Of a stretch of 64,000 nt of DNA, positions 35,580 to 47,039 are shown piece after piece. This stretch comes from Symbiotaphrina buchneri (Eukaryota; Ascomycota; Symbiotaphrinales; Symbiotaphrinaceae). The stretch spans positions 744,001 through 808,000 of the forward strand of contig BCIG01000003.1 in the NCBI GenBank assembly GCA_001599915.1, read 5' to 3'. A program made the position numbers and the translations under genes. Each line of letters opens with the position of its first letter. The stretch's first letter is position 1. Under the pieces are notes generated by a model that was not told the origin of the DNA, did not search any database, and saw only the letters and a program-made list of their open reading frames with translations.

Positions 35580-36101
35580 ATGGAACCCAGCAATGCGGAA
35601 CTGTCGTCATTGAAGATGGGAGGCTTTCCATTTCGAGCAATACCAGACGAAATGCAACCCTTTCGAGTCTCCTTGGATGGGGACGCTTCTCAGTACCGTG
35701 GTATTCTTGTAAAGAAAGAGCTTTCATCCAACAATCGACCTCACCACAGTACGCTGTTGCTCCGCGGCGTATGCATTGATTGGACCATGTGTCGGTTAAA
35801 TGGACCGGTAAAAATGCTCCTTGAGGTTTCGTGCCCTTTGATCCTATTAGAGAGGCTTGCTAAGAGTGTGTGCACGAACGTAAGAGGAAATAGGTTTGAC
35901 GGCTCGTGCTCAATGGTTAGAGTCTATGACCGACTAAGCAATCAACGCGCCGTGACTTCCCCAGAAAGCCTTCCCGTAGTGATTACTATTGATGGAGTTC
36001 ATCACCCTAATGTCTCTGTGGCTGAAAATGGATATGCTGAACCCGAAGAGGCAATGGAGATGGACGATCGACATCCTCCGACTCCTCCGCTAAGAGCCTA
36101 A
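35580..36101 (+). CDS. Doubtful hypothetical ORF
   Basis: A 173-codon uninterrupted frame with an ATG start, 522 bp in a region otherwise poor in long frames. The product has no recognised domain; its C-terminus is acidic then proline-rich (EEAMEMDDRHPPTPPLRA). No introns, neighbours or homologs support it, and it may be chance or a decayed gene. Confidence 0.2.
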   Translation: MEPSNAELSSLKMGGFPFRAIPDEMQPFRVSLDGDASQYRGILVKKELSSNNRPHHSTLLLRGVCIDWTMCRLNGPVKMLLEVSCPLILLERLAKSVCTNVRGNRFDGSCSMVRVYDRLSNQRAVTSPESLPVVITIDGVHHPNVSVAENGYAEPEEAMEMDDRHPPTPPLRA

Positions 36102-39100
36102 ATGAACTTGAGGCTTGGATAGAGGTGTCGATCAGCAGCCACTTGGCCTCACTCTTTGCTGGGCAGGTGACCGCTCGACCCGCAGCACCAAATCTAGCGG
36201 AGAGACCATCAGTGATGATGTCGACGGTGGAAGGCCCCGCCAGGCTTGCTTAGGTCTGATCCTATCGACAACAGCAATAAGTGGGCGCGCAGTGTACTTT
36301 CCAAGCTGTCCTTGTAGGAGTACATCGTAAGCGCCGAAGGTTGACAGGGTTCAGGCACCGTGAGGAGACGGACCAAAATGCCTGGGCGGAAGGAGACCAG
36401 GCGGGAAGGAAAAGGTTCTTGCAGGATTTGGACTGAGTACCAGACACTGCGAAGCGACATGGTGCAACTCAGTCGCGTTTAGGGGATATCTCGATGTCCT
36501 CGATGCACTCGATGCTATTGCTCGCACCCTCCCGGAAGTCGAGCACAAGGATACTCGGCGGATCGTGGGCAGTGGCTTGCCAAGGTAGACGCCTCACCAT
36601 GGCACGCCGCCCCTGTATCATCAGCTTCAGATGCAGGATTTCGCAGGAAGCCATCGGAGCAAATAGCCGGTCTGTAAGGCTTCACTGCAGCTGTGAGTAA
36701 GTCGGTCGGTCGGCCAGTCGGAATTTGCTCCGGAGTCGTCTCCGTCACAAGCAAGTTCTTCGCTTCATAGCACTTCATTACATGGCGAGATGTGCTGTCC
36801 ATCATACATCTCGGACACTCAATTTCAGCAGTACACCGATTATCCTCTCAGGAGCGGATGATATCGTCCGCGGGAGATCTTCATCCATTTTGGTGCGGTG
36901 TTTGGTATGATTGGTCTCTCGAAAACAGATTACAATAATGACCTGCATCTTCGACCCTGCACAGACATGGGGTACGGCGGCAAGCAGGGCAAATGCAGAT
37001 GAAACGCAGGGCTCCTGCTCCTGATCTCGATCACGGCCAGGCCGTGGTTGTTTTATGCAGCAACCTTCCAGCCTCTTGCGTTGTACCATCTAAAGGTATG
37101 CGGGATGCAAGTAGGTATCCTTGCATTTTATTCATTCATCGCCTATTTCTTCCAATCAATTCTTGCACTATCATGCCAGGTTTTATGTCTGGAGAGATGT
37201 ACCTCTACCTGCTCTCCTATGATCGCCCTTCGGCGAACCATGGCTCATGTCCGCATGCGCTCTTTCTATCGGATCTCTATTGCTGTGCAAGCGCCTCTCT
37301 TTTCTCCAATTTCCCAGATTTACATGCCAAGTCATGAAAGTTTATCTCTTCCGGCGATTCATTCCGGACCACCCAGAAGCATCTCTCAATTTTACGATCT
37401 TCATCAGCCGTCTATCCGTGATCTGAGACAGTCTATCGGTGTGACACGGGATGGCGGAGCACGGCCCATATCTCCGCTACGCTGGTTGCAGCCCCATCGT
37501 TGCGATGAAATCGGAGTGTACATCACCATGGCATTAGTCTCTGGACTTGCCCCGGATCTGTGGCCATATCATGGGTCCACGACAGCACACCAGAACCCGT
37601 CCATAGGAACAGGGCTACAACGTCCAGCATCTCATAGCTAAAATCGTCGCTGATATGCACGCGACCGCTCTTCCTACGCAAATACGATGCGGGGTCAGGC
37701 GGAGGCGCCGCAGCGGTGTGAGACGGGATATCATGCAGTCCTTGTCACGCCGCATCAACTAGGGAGTAATAAGTATGTATTTTATCAGATGACAGAGCAT
37801 GCCGTCTCCACCACGCCACAATGCTCCGGATATCTCCACATCCTGGACTGAAACCAGTGCCTTGAAGCCTAGTCCTAAGCTGGAAGTCTGGAACGACAAG
37901 GCTGGAGGACGCTGGAGATTTCTCTCGCTCCGCCTGATCCGCTTCTCTCGACTTGGATCCTTGAACGCTCTTCTTACACAGCGGTCAGGGACGAATGCCC
38001 ACACTGCGAAGGGCAACGACTGGTTAGAACAGGTGCAGCTGACGAGACCAGAGTGGACGCCCAGAGCCTTCCGCAGCGGCTTGAAGAATGGTAGAATGTG
38101 TTCCAAGTGCGATCCAGGGTCACTTACGGCTCCACATGCACTGACACATCATCACTCTGGTCCTTCTAATGTTCTATCTGAAACTTCAAGCATATGGCTG
38201 GTCGAGCACAGCACTGCTCTGACGACCAGCACGATATCTTGGTGATTGCATCGTTGGATGCCGGGGCACACATCGTTTTTGCTTCCACAATACGACTTAC
38301 TCATTCTTCCGTCTGTTGTAAGATAGTCTTAATTCATCTTGGACTTCCATTGTCCTGTTCTTCAACTGTTCACACTCTATCTGGCTTTCTCATCTCCGTC
38401 CCCGACAACTCTGCATTTCCATGTTGGAACGAGACACATCCAATGCCTCCCGTGGACCTGGCAACGGTATTACTCATGTCTAACAAGCGCTGCGGAGGCC
38501 TTGAGCTTGGATTGAAGCCCCTGCAGCCATGATACACCCTCCGGTCCTGCCCCATATGTTGCATAACAATGTGTTCCTCTACCCGTCCATCCAGCCACCA
38601 AGATATGAGCGGCTCGGAAGAGACTCAGCATAATTGTGTTCCTCAGACTGTTGACCCTTTTCCTCCCGTGTTCACTGCAGGAACGTCATCTGCCCGGTCA
38701 AACATGCTTCAATGTCCATTGCTTTCCACCTCCGTTCCATGTCTTCTAGTTGTCAAAGCCGCCATAGTTCCTGCGTAGCTTCTGGGCTCACCCTCCGATC
38801 CACATTTCTCAAGAACCCACGGCCAGCTACGCAGGCTGAGTCCTTAGTGGCCTGGACTATAATGCCTGTGCAGCCCAGCGTGTAGGGAATGGCAACGACG
38901 CAGGCCTTGAACATAGCCGATTGCTTTATCAATTCGGTCTGTGCGGGTGTAAGTGAAGGGGGTCATATCGGCAGATGAGACTCAGAAGAAGGCAAGGGAG
39001 AGGGGGTATGCGGATCCGCTCAAAGTTAGGGCGCTGCCTTTGAGGTTTGGGCATAGCTTCTTCGCAGGCAAGAAGGGGCCAGAGAGATGGGCCGGGATGT

Positions 39101-39819
39101 AGCACAGTGCGTTGGGACGGAACGCAGGGAAACCCCTGAGATCAGCGGTGACTCGGAGGACGAAGCACGCCCTACAGAGATGCCACACGAGACGCACATA
39201 GTACACCCACATAGCACGGTTTTAGAGCATGAGATACAGCATGATTGAGAATATAACTTCAACTTTTTGGAAGCTACCACCTAGATCAGAACCAGAACCA
39301 GACGGACAGACACAGATAAAGCGTGGTCAAATCGCAGAGTTGTACCGAAAGAACAAAAAGCGAATGCAGCAGCGGCAAGCAGCTAGCTGTACATTAACCG
39401 CTCAAAGTTGGCCGTGAGAATGATCTCCTCTAAGAACAGCTTGCAGCCTCCAGCCAGCGCACGTAGAGAAACATATTGTGGATAAGCGCGTGGCACCGTG
39501 GTCGTGGGCCGTGGCAATGACCACAAAGCAGATGGTCATATTCGTCTGATATTGAAGCCGCTTGGGACATCATCGTACCACCCTCTTCTTGCTGCCGACC
39601 TCCAGGCGAAAGCAAACTGGGCTCGCGTCCATCCCTTCTATCAATTTCATTGCGACGAAAAGATGAAGCGGAGTGGATGATATTCCAGGCAATGCAACCA
39701 GACGCAAGTTGCAGCACGGTGACCAGTGTAGAAGGAAAACGAAACAAGACGAGAAAAAGCACAAAAGAACTCCGAGCATGATCGACATCAAAATGGCCAG
39801 GAACCAGATCATATACAAT
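36102..39819. other. Gene-poor region
   Basis: About 3.7 kb with no supportable gene. The longest frames (37048-37641, 37799-38245) lack motifs and conserved-looking composition. Base composition is similar to coding flanks, so this is not AT-rich repeat debris. Confidence 0.4.
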
Positions 39820-41703
39820 TTAGCTGCTGTTCCCATCCTCTTCCGGCGGCGGTGCCACCGTTTTCTTCTCCCATAGCTTCTCATACTCCTTCCACCGCTC
39901 TTCGCCCTCCTTGACGATCTTCTTCATCTCGACGTCGTACACCGCCTTGACGCCGCCCGAATCCTTCAATGGATAATCCACCGTCCTACTGTCGAGGACT
40001 TGGTGCAGATTGCTGAGCACATACTCCTCGCCCTCGGGCCACTGCCTGTCCAATGGGTGCTTGGTCGCCTGGCCGTCTGCACCCGCTGGCTTCTTCCCCC
40101 TCTTGCGTACCTTGGCCGCATAGCCTACGTCGTCTTCCCAGTCCGCTCGACTGTACCACCATGCCACATGGATCTGATCCTTGTAGCCAGGTACGGACTT
40201 GATCTCTAATATACGTGCGCGGCCGGGTGGAGAAGGGGTCAGGTTGATCATGACGTCGGCGCCGGCGCTGACTTTGAAGGCGAGAAGCTTTACCTCTTCA
40301 GCAGATGACAGCTCGGACCATGGTGGCAGTTGCTTTTTCATCTTCTTGATGCGCCCGCCTTGCCATGAATACAGCTCGTCGGCAAATAATTGGTGGGGAT
40401 CTGGTGCGGGAGAGCTCAGTTCAGGCTCTTCCCGTTCTTCTTCGGGGGCAGGCGGCGGTGTTGGAACTCGTCCTTCCGACGGAGCAGTAGAGACAGGCTC
40501 AGGTTCGGGTTCGGGAAGCTGTTCGCTTTCCGCGCGGAGCTGATTCTCCGCTTCTTCATTGTACGTAACGGTGTCTTTTGTCTGAACACGGTCCAACAAA
40601 GGTTCTTCCCCTGACTCCGAATCCGACTCCTCAGTGCTGTCGATCTCGGTTTCAGCGGCTGGCGGTGTCGGCTCTTTTGTTTTTCTGGGAATCGGTCTCT
40701 GAGAAGAAGGCTCAAAGTTTCTAGGCTTTGAAGGTGACATGCTGGGCGAGGGCTCATCAAGGACTCCTGGTCTATGACGCTGAGGACTCCGCCTGATCCG
40801 CTTATCATCTTTCTTAGCGCTGTCTCCTGCCGGTTTGAGAGATTCTCGAACTCCCGACTGTTTTACCGATATCGCTCCACCATGTGTCGACTCAAAAGGC
40901 GTGCCTTCGGACTCGTCATCTGCTTCATTGTCTGACTCCGCCGCTCCATCCTCCGATTCTTCTTCCGATTCTGCGGGTCCGCTGCCTGAGGTAGGAGATT
41001 CCCCTTCACTTGTATCGGCTGTAGGGGAGTCGCTTGTGTCTGGGTTGAGTGCTTCTGCATCAGGTACGACTTCGGTCGAAGCAATCGTAATCTCTTCCAT
41101 GACCTCCACCGTTGCCGGGCCAGCTATGACGGTATCTGTGGTTACTGTCTCGCTGACAGCGATTGATTGAAGTAGGCCACCATTTGCGATGGTGGGCGGT
41201 CGAACCTGCAATGGCTCGTCGATAGTCGATTCCGGGGCAGTCGACTCGGGCGCGTTTGTGTCAGGGACGTCCGATGATGATACAGTCTCGCCCAGCGTCA
41301 CAGTGTCTTGACCGCCGTTCACCGTGATCTGGTCCATGGGCTGTGCATATGAACTTCTAGGAGCATCGCCAACATCCCCCACAGTAATCACATTATCAGT
41401 GCGTGAGCTGTCGGCCACACTCCCAGTGTCTGCTAAGCTGCCATCCTTTCTCTCGTCGACAACGACGGTACCACCTGGTGCGGTGGTTAACCTGTCCCCG
41501 CCGACAATGATTGAGTTATTCTGTTCTTCTTCATCGAAGGCCCACGGACTGTTCTTCCTTGAATAAACTGCACGAAAGCGATCTGCCCGTTGTGCATCTT
41601 CGGAGGATCTGGTCTCGGACGAGAACTTGCGACGTTTGCGCCCGTCGTCGTCCTCCTCCGGTGGGGGCCGTTTATTCGAAACGATATCCAGCCACGACTG
41701 CAT
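39820..41703 (-). CDS. Acidic nuclear protein with a possible BAH-like C-terminal domain
   Basis: Single exon, 627 aa. The N-terminus (MQSWLDIVSNKRPPPEEDDD, then GRKRRKF) carries a nuclear-localisation-like patch. Residues about 60-420 are Thr/Ser/Glu/Pro-rich and disordered. The folded C-terminal part starts near ADELYSWQGGRIKKMKKQLP and contains VSAGADVMINL, ILEIKSVPGYKDQIHVAWWY and EEYVLSNLHQVLDSRTV. Its strand pattern, with an aromatic WWYSR motif, resembles a bromo-adjacent homology domain, but I cannot confirm it. The function is unknown; a chromatin role is inference from composition and the possible fold. Confidence 0.7.
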   Translation of the reverse strand: MQSWLDIVSNKRPPPEEDDDGRKRRKFSSETRSSEDAQRADRFRAVYSRKNSPWAFDEEEQNNSIIVGGDRLTTAPGGTVVVDERKDGSLADTGSVADSSRTDNVITVGDVGDAPRSSYAQPMDQITVNGGQDTVTLGETVSSSDVPDTNAPESTAPESTIDEPLQVRPPTIANGGLLQSIAVSETVTTDTVIAGPATVEVMEEITIASTEVVPDAEALNPDTSDSPTADTSEGESPTSGSGPAESEEESEDGAAESDNEADDESEGTPFESTHGGAISVKQSGVRESLKPAGDSAKKDDKRIRRSPQRHRPGVLDEPSPSMSPSKPRNFEPSSQRPIPRKTKEPTPPAAETEIDSTEESDSESGEEPLLDRVQTKDTVTYNEEAENQLRAESEQLPEPEPEPVSTAPSEGRVPTPPPAPEEEREEPELSSPAPDPHQLFADELYSWQGGRIKKMKKQLPPWSELSSAEEVKLLAFKVSAGADVMINLTPSPPGRARILEIKSVPGYKDQIHVAWWYSRADWEDDVGYAAKVRKRGKKPAGADGQATKHPLDRQWPEGEEYVLSNLHQVLDSRTVDYPLKDSGGVKAVYDVEMKKIVKEGEERWKEYEKLWEKKTVAPPPEEDGNSS

Positions 41704-42315
41704 GATGTGCGAATGGATGCAACCAAATGCAGAGATTGATTATATCGTATGTAGCGATGAACTGCTAGAGATACTGGGATGGATGATGGGCAGCCTGGCG
41801 ATCAGCTGTTCGGTGTGTCGTCGTCGTTTGATCGGGTCTCGGCGGGCGCGGCTAGCTCGATAGCCCGCAAGCGGGGTGCTGATAGCTAAAACCGGAGAGC
41901 TCGGGGCACGCGGGCAGGAGGCAAGGACGATGGCCAGGAGGCGACAATGATAGCGATGAGGCGACAGCGATGCTCTGGATACTACCGAGCACGGAATGAG
42001 GGGAGAAAGCGACGATGTTGCTGACGTGCCATCAAAGATCTGCGTGATAATATTATGCGGCGGTGGTCGCAACAGTTAAATTCGGCGGCTGGCGCCTACC
42101 AAACGGGGAAAGGCTAGCGAATCGCACAACCTTGCAAGCGGCCCATTTCTGCCTAGCTCCGCTCCACGTGCGGTTGGGTTGGTTGGCGAGCGGTTGGCGA
42201 GAGAGCTCATCCGTGGTCACTCCTTCGAACGACATCATTATTATTTAACGCCGTTTGCTCGTACAACACAACAGATCGATCGTTTGATCACTAACGAGCT
42301 CGTTTGCAATGCCAT
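41704..42315. other. Intergenic: promoter of the acidic nuclear protein gene
   Basis: 612 bp between the start of the minus-strand acidic-protein gene and the end of the XRCC2-like gene. Purine-rich direct words (GGCGACAATGATAGCGATGAG) occur near 41940. No gene was seen. Confidence 0.4.
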
Positions 42316-43422
42316 TCAATCAATCTCGTCGCTGCCTGGTCCCGCTTCATCTCCGTAACCTATCCCGTCTTTCCGAATCCAGAACCGTAAATGGATCCCT
42401 TTCTCGCCCTCGATCCAGCCCACGAACCGACCTCTTTGCACAACCTCAAATCTACTTACCTGTTCCGCCAATGCTTCCTCTGCGCTGATAGCAGGTGCTA
42501 ACTTCCTCACTTTCTCTTTCTGGACTCTCAATCGGACCTCTCTGACGGTATCACCCACCTTGGACTTCCAGCCAACAGCTGCAGTAACCACGAGCGGACA
42601 TTCGAACAATTCCTGCAGTCTTCTCAATGAAGAGAAGATCTCCTGCTCACTGGATGAAGAGTCATATCTGTCCTGCCAGAAGAAAGCACTGGCATTGTCA
42701 AGTAGAATAGCACCGAGCTTCCTTTCTTGGGAAAAGTGCTCTCCACGAAAGAGGTGCTCTTCCAGGCTGTTGACTGTTGCTAACAAGCTTGCACTTGACT
42801 GTGGACGGAAAATGTGCACATGCTGCAGCGATTGTCTTATAATTGCCTCCGTTCGTGCGTCAGGAGCGTCAGACGGCAATGTATTGAGCGTTGGTCCCGG
42901 CGAAGCAGCCCCAGGTACATTTGGGTCATCAACGGCATCTGAAGCTCCAGAGTTGTGAAGCGAGATCTGCTGCTTCATGATCTGCACCAGCCGTTGGACG
43001 TTGAAGCGGGATGAAGTGTCCAGGACGACGACTGCAGATGGGTGAGGCGGCAGGACCGCGGCGGCCGTAATCGAGTAGAGTAAATGTGTTTTGCCTGAAC
43101 ATGATGGACCGACAATGGAAAGCATGCAAGGCCCCTGAGATCGTGTTGAAGTCTGGGTTTGCCCTAGTACTTGCGACGACAATATTGACGCTACGGGAGC
43201 CTTTTCTGTATTGAGAATATTGTGTAGAGCCGGCACAGGTAGAGAAGACGAAGCGCCTGAATCGTGAATGCGACGTAAAGTCTGCAATAGCTATTTGGTA
43301 GTCAGTGGTGGACAGTCGGAAGAGAATACACTGAGCAGTGATATCAAGCCCCAGCTCACCTCGTCCAATCTTTCCTCCTTCACCTCGCTCAGCAACTCCG
43401 CTCCAACCGCTCCAGCGCTCAT
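42316..43422 (-). CDS. XRCC2: XRCC2-like RAD51 paralogue
   Basis: Exons 43422-43360 and 43281-42316; 342 aa. A RecA-fold ATPase: Walker A GPSCSGKTH at residues 79-87 and a Walker B-like strand LGAILLDNASAFFWQDRYD, whose SAFFW-x-DR sequence is typical of XRCC2 rather than RAD51 itself. RAD51 paralogues assist Rad51 filament formation in homologous recombination in the nucleus. The 78-nt intron (43359-43282) joins ERLDE to TLRRIHD in phase 0 with a CTGAC branch. There is a long insert (around GASDAVDDPNVPGAASPG) between the ATPase strands. It starts only 84 bp from the oppositely oriented SOM1 gene. Confidence 0.85.
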
Positions 43423-43506
43423 TCCCACCTCCGAATCGCAGAGTCTCACTCACGCTTCAGCACCGGCTCTTCAAAGAGTCGTCAACCCAGATCCACGAGT
43501 GCGGCC
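43423..43506. promoter_or_regulatory. 84-bp divergent promoter shared by XRCC2-like and SOM1 genes
   Basis: The two start codons are separated by only 84 bp, so core promoters and 5' leaders must overlap or lie in the neighbouring coding exons. Confidence 0.6.
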
Positions 43507-43828
43507 ATGGCACCGCCAGTAGAAGCCTTCCCGCCAGATCAGCTGCCGTTACGGGTGCAAGTCAACGCGCGCGGGCGCGTGCGGAAACAGCCGATCGAGC
43601 TGGAGAAATGCGAGTTGCTGGAAATGTTGCAGTACTCGTGCAACTTGGAGAATGACGCGAAGGCGGGGAAGGTCATAAGGTGTTTCCCGGTTGAGAGGTT
43701 CTTTCGGAGGTGCGTCTCTCGAGTTGGCTGCTGCTGCGATCTCCGCTGGTGGATGGGCTAGCTAACAGTTGCTCAACAGGTGCGCGGGCAATCTTATGGT
43801 CGAGACGACGGACTGGGAGATGGGGTAG
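43507..43828 (+). CDS. SOM1: Mitochondrial inner membrane peptidase complex subunit SOM1
   Basis: Exons 43507-43709 and 43780-43828; 83 aa, a usual size for Som1. Som1 associates with the inner membrane peptidase (Imp1/Imp2) and helps it process selected proteins in the intermembrane space. Recognised by PIELEKCELLEMLQYSCNLE followed by CFPVERFFRRCAGNLMVETT: the conserved cysteines and the terminal FRRCAGxxMVETTxWE block are intact across the splice. The 70-nt intron splits the Arg codon of FFRR just before the CAG tripeptide, with a GTGCGT donor. Confidence 0.9.
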
Positions 43829-44163
43829 TGTTTCTGGACGGCTTACGGGTTCTATGAAATGCGGTATCAGCAAATTGGCGTTTTCCTGTGCAGCATGATG
43901 GACGTTTCCTCTTGGATGGCATAATTGGGCAGCGCGACACCACTTTTACGAGTCGCCATACTCTAGTCACAGTAAACGGGATCAACGAAGATTTTTATGC
44001 ATATGTATATGACTTTGGGGCTCATGCTAGACTATTTTCCTGCCCGAGCTTCGAAGGACAACCGTGGTAATGCAACTGGAAGTCAAGCGGACTTTATGAA
44101 GGGTATCAACGCCATTGAAATGCAACATGAACGCCAGATGAATGTATCCTCCATAGAGATACG

Positions 44164-45223
44164 TTAAGTATCCTGCATGATCGTGTCCGGCCCATCCACC
44201 ACTACGGAACTCTTCCTTAATCGCGGGCCATCCTGTACTGCTCCACTTCGCCAATACCTCCGCTCATAGTTTACAATTCCGCCGATATCCAAATCCTCCT
44301 TCGTGTCCAGACCACCGATCTTCCCACTAGTCCCTATGCGATTACTGTCACCAGTCGCGGTTGGATCATTTGCTAAGGCAGCCATTGCTTGGGTGAAGAG
44401 CTGTTGTCTTCTTCTCCTCAGGTCATTCACGGCCGCTTCCCTACCGGCGAGCGCAGGTTCACCGGTTCTCCCCTTTCCTGCGCCAACGAGCCTCCGCAAT
44501 GCCTCTTCACCAAGCCTTCCCTCTTCCGTCGCACGTTCCCTGATCTTTCGGGGATCCTTTTCCCTCTCCGTAAACTGCGGAGTCTCCTTATAGGTGTGTT
44601 GGTGAGGGAACGACGGGAAGAAGCCTGGCACGTAAGGCTTGCGGCGCTTTTCTATCTCTCCGCTCAGCTCCGGACCGAGAACTGGTGACAGTGATGCTTT
44701 GCGCAGCTCTTCTGGTGGAGGTGGAGAAAGCCGAGGTTCAGAGAGCTGCGATGTTTTGTGCTTCTTCAGATGTTCAAGGAGGTCAGGAGGAGAGAGCCCG
44801 CAGACTTTGAGAGCGTAGGTGAAGTCCTGCGGGATCGGTTGCGTTCGGCGGCAGCTTAACATGGATCGTTCGACGGAAAATAGAACCCCTGCCATGACTG
44901 CAGAGCAATGTCAGCTAAACATATTGCAAACCATGCGCCAGCTTCGTATTACATTCTTCAATAATCCCCCTAAAGCTCTCGAGAGCCACAGGATCTGCTC
45001 CTTCAAACCCCACATCTTCCAGCGCGGCGCTTATACAGCGCGTGAACATGCCTTCGACCACATCGTCCGGTAATAGGGGTGGCGCGCCCGGAAGTACCGG
45101 CTGCTTTGACCGGATGGAATGGAAGTGATGGCATTTCCTTCGTTTGGTAGGAGGCGCATCCATACTCTCCGGTGTTGACGAGGTCTTGAAAGCGGGAGAT
45201 GCTGACGCCTCCTGCTTGAACAT
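44164..45223 (-). CDS. TAF8: TFIID subunit TAF8
   Basis: Exons 45223-44953 and 44897-44164; 334 aa. TAF8 pairs with TAF10 through a histone fold and anchors the TAF2 module in TFIID. The N-terminal histone fold (LPDDVVEGMFTRCISAALED, then SFRGIIEEF) is completed across the intron by SVERSMLSCRRTQPIPQDF, and the TAF8 C-terminal signature YVPGFFPSFPHQHTYKETP follows. The 55-nt intron uses donor GTAATA and branch GCTGAC; it falls inside the histone fold and restores the family sequence EEFMAGVLFSVERSML. It is divergent from COX9, with a 326-bp shared upstream region. Confidence 0.93.
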
Positions 45224-45549
45224 GACCTTGTTTGATTGATGAAGGGTGGAGGCCGATAGAGGCCGTTATGCCCGCCTGAAGGTTAGCTTCCGCGCCGTCA
45301 TTGCCTGTAAGACGAATAGCTCCGCATGGCTATTGTTGGAATAATGAATGCTGGAGCTATGAAGTGGTGCAGCGAGGCGGCTCCCGTACACTTACCCTGC
45401 GCCTTGGTCGAGGCTTGGCGTTGCGTGACCCGTCGTGAGTGGAACCTCACTTCAACATCACCTCTTCCAACCAAGAGCTCCACGACCTCCGGAGTTCACA
45501 CTTCGCACAACTCAATTGCAGCGTCGTTCTCTGCAATCTCTGCTCCAAC
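45224..45549. promoter_or_regulatory. Divergent promoter region, TAF8 and COX9
   Basis: 326 bp between start codons facing away from each other; no gene fits inside and no clear TATA box is visible. Confidence 0.5.
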
Positions 45550-46138
45550 ATGCCTGTCAAACCTATTCAGGGTGTAAGTCTTCCAGCCGTCTCCGCCTGT
45601 TCACGCATGCCGTTCCACCGGGTTCTTCCTCTTCATCCGTCCCCTGCCATGTCTCCGGCTGGAATCGTTCTGCAGACTTTGCTGACTTGTTTTTTCAGAT
45701 GCTCCGACGAGCATTGGTCCTTGACCTGAGCGTCGCTTTCGGTATGTGATTCGGCTCGGCTTGCTCGTACCCCGCCCAACCTACAAAACTGGGTTATCCG
45801 GAGACACCGGTCATCCACTGCACATTCCATGATGCGGACTGGAGGAAAACATATACTGGGCGTTGGCATTGGACCATTCAGGCTAATATATTCACGCCAG
45901 GTCTGGGTATCTCTGCCGGTTACTTCTGGTGGTATGGTACGTATAAACACACCGTCGGATTCTACAATTTTCGTTCTACCCGCCTACATTCCCCGTGAGG
46001 ACCATACACGGGAAGTCAATTGGCTGATAAAATCCGCTTCCAGGATACCACGTCCCAGCTGTCCGTCGCCGCGACCGTTTCTACGCCAAGATCGAGGAGG
46101 AACGGCAAGCTGCTCAGAGGGCCGTGCTGCAAGGTTGA
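45550..46138 (+). CDS. COX9: Cytochrome c oxidase subunit VIIa (COX9-type)
   Basis: Four small exons: 45550-45573, 45699-45741, 45901-45936 and 46044-46138; 65 aa. Recognised as the small single-membrane-span subunit of complex IV: MPVKPIQGMLRRALVLDLSV, then a transmembrane segment ending in GYFWWYGYHVP and a basic matrix-type tail RRRDRFYAKIEEERQ. Introns (125, 159 and 107 nt) make up two thirds of the gene and are longer than most in this window. All joins keep the family sequence. It is divergent from TAF8. Confidence 0.92.
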
Positions 46139-46944
46139 AAACACGATGTATTAGAGCTGGAGATGATGCGTTGCGCCGAACGCCGTGGTTAAGACATTGT
46201 ACATTCCTACTGGAGCTCTCTATCTCCGCATTGCATCCTGTCAATCCTCAGATGCAGCTCAAGGCATGTGAAGGCTTCGAATATATATGCGGATCATCTT
46301 GTGACTACCTTGATCAATTAAGTTCGCAAACAAGGCACAGGCTCGTTTGTTCCTCCAGGTGGCGCCTCCAGGGGCCTCTAGGAGGATGGCCTTGCTGCTC
46401 CCGCGTGCCGACTCTCGGCGTTTCTCCCAATACCATGGTATGTTCGGTAACAGTTGACCCTCCGATTGTAGCAACACCAGATCATTTGCCCTCAAGGGGC
46501 TGCTCTTCATGCGACCTTACGTTGAAGTTTGCAAGCCAGGCTCGTAGATATAGTTCGGATGCCTTGAAATGCCGCACCTCATACATGTCTCCTTTGGTAG
46601 TGGCAGTCAAACGCCAGGCTTCGCTGCCAGGAGGGTTGGGCGCTAAATCATCAGGTAAGTAGGTCGCCCGCGACAGATCGAACCAAGTCGCGATTGAGCT
46701 CATTTAGCCACGGATGTTTGAAAATAATATCTCCCTTTCCGGTGTGTGATTTGTACTTTGCTGTATTGCTCACTCTGACTGGCTGATAATGGGGTACATG
46801 TAGCTTCGTATATGAGGCTCTGCGTGACTTCCTCGCTTAGAAACTTTTAGCGCGCACAACAACTTTCTAGGGTTTGCACTTGTTCGCCGGCACCTTTAGA
46901 TTCACTGCGACGACGACTTGATCCCGCTTCAGCCACAGAGAAAT
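46139..46944. other. Intergenic: COX9 3' side and cpc2 promoter
   Basis: About 0.8 kb with no supportable gene. The last 100 bp are pyrimidine-rich, in keeping with a highly expressed gene start. Confidence 0.4.
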
Positions 46945-47004
46945 GTACGCTTTCCCGCTCTTGTTTTCGAGATAGTTGTGACGCTCAATCTAACAACATT
47001 GCAG
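46945..47004 (+). other. Probable 5' UTR intron of cpc2
   Basis: 60 nt with a GTACGC donor, a TCTAACA branch and a TTGCAG acceptor, ending 35 nt before the start codon. Splicing would remove an upstream ATG split at the donor (AAAT|GTACGC). Confidence 0.5.
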
Positions 47005-47039
47005 AAGTCGCCGTTCGGTCAACTCTCTGAACACGAAGC

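Noticed and set aside
37048-37641. A 197-codon open frame
   Set aside because: No motif, no plausible splice partners, and overlapping frames of similar quality on both strands.
37799-38245. A 148-codon open frame
   Set aside because: No recognised domain or family pattern; not distinguishable from chance.
45829-46662. A 277-codon plus-strand frame
   Set aside because: It runs through two COX9 introns and the last COX9 exon in a different frame; the COX9 model explains the region.
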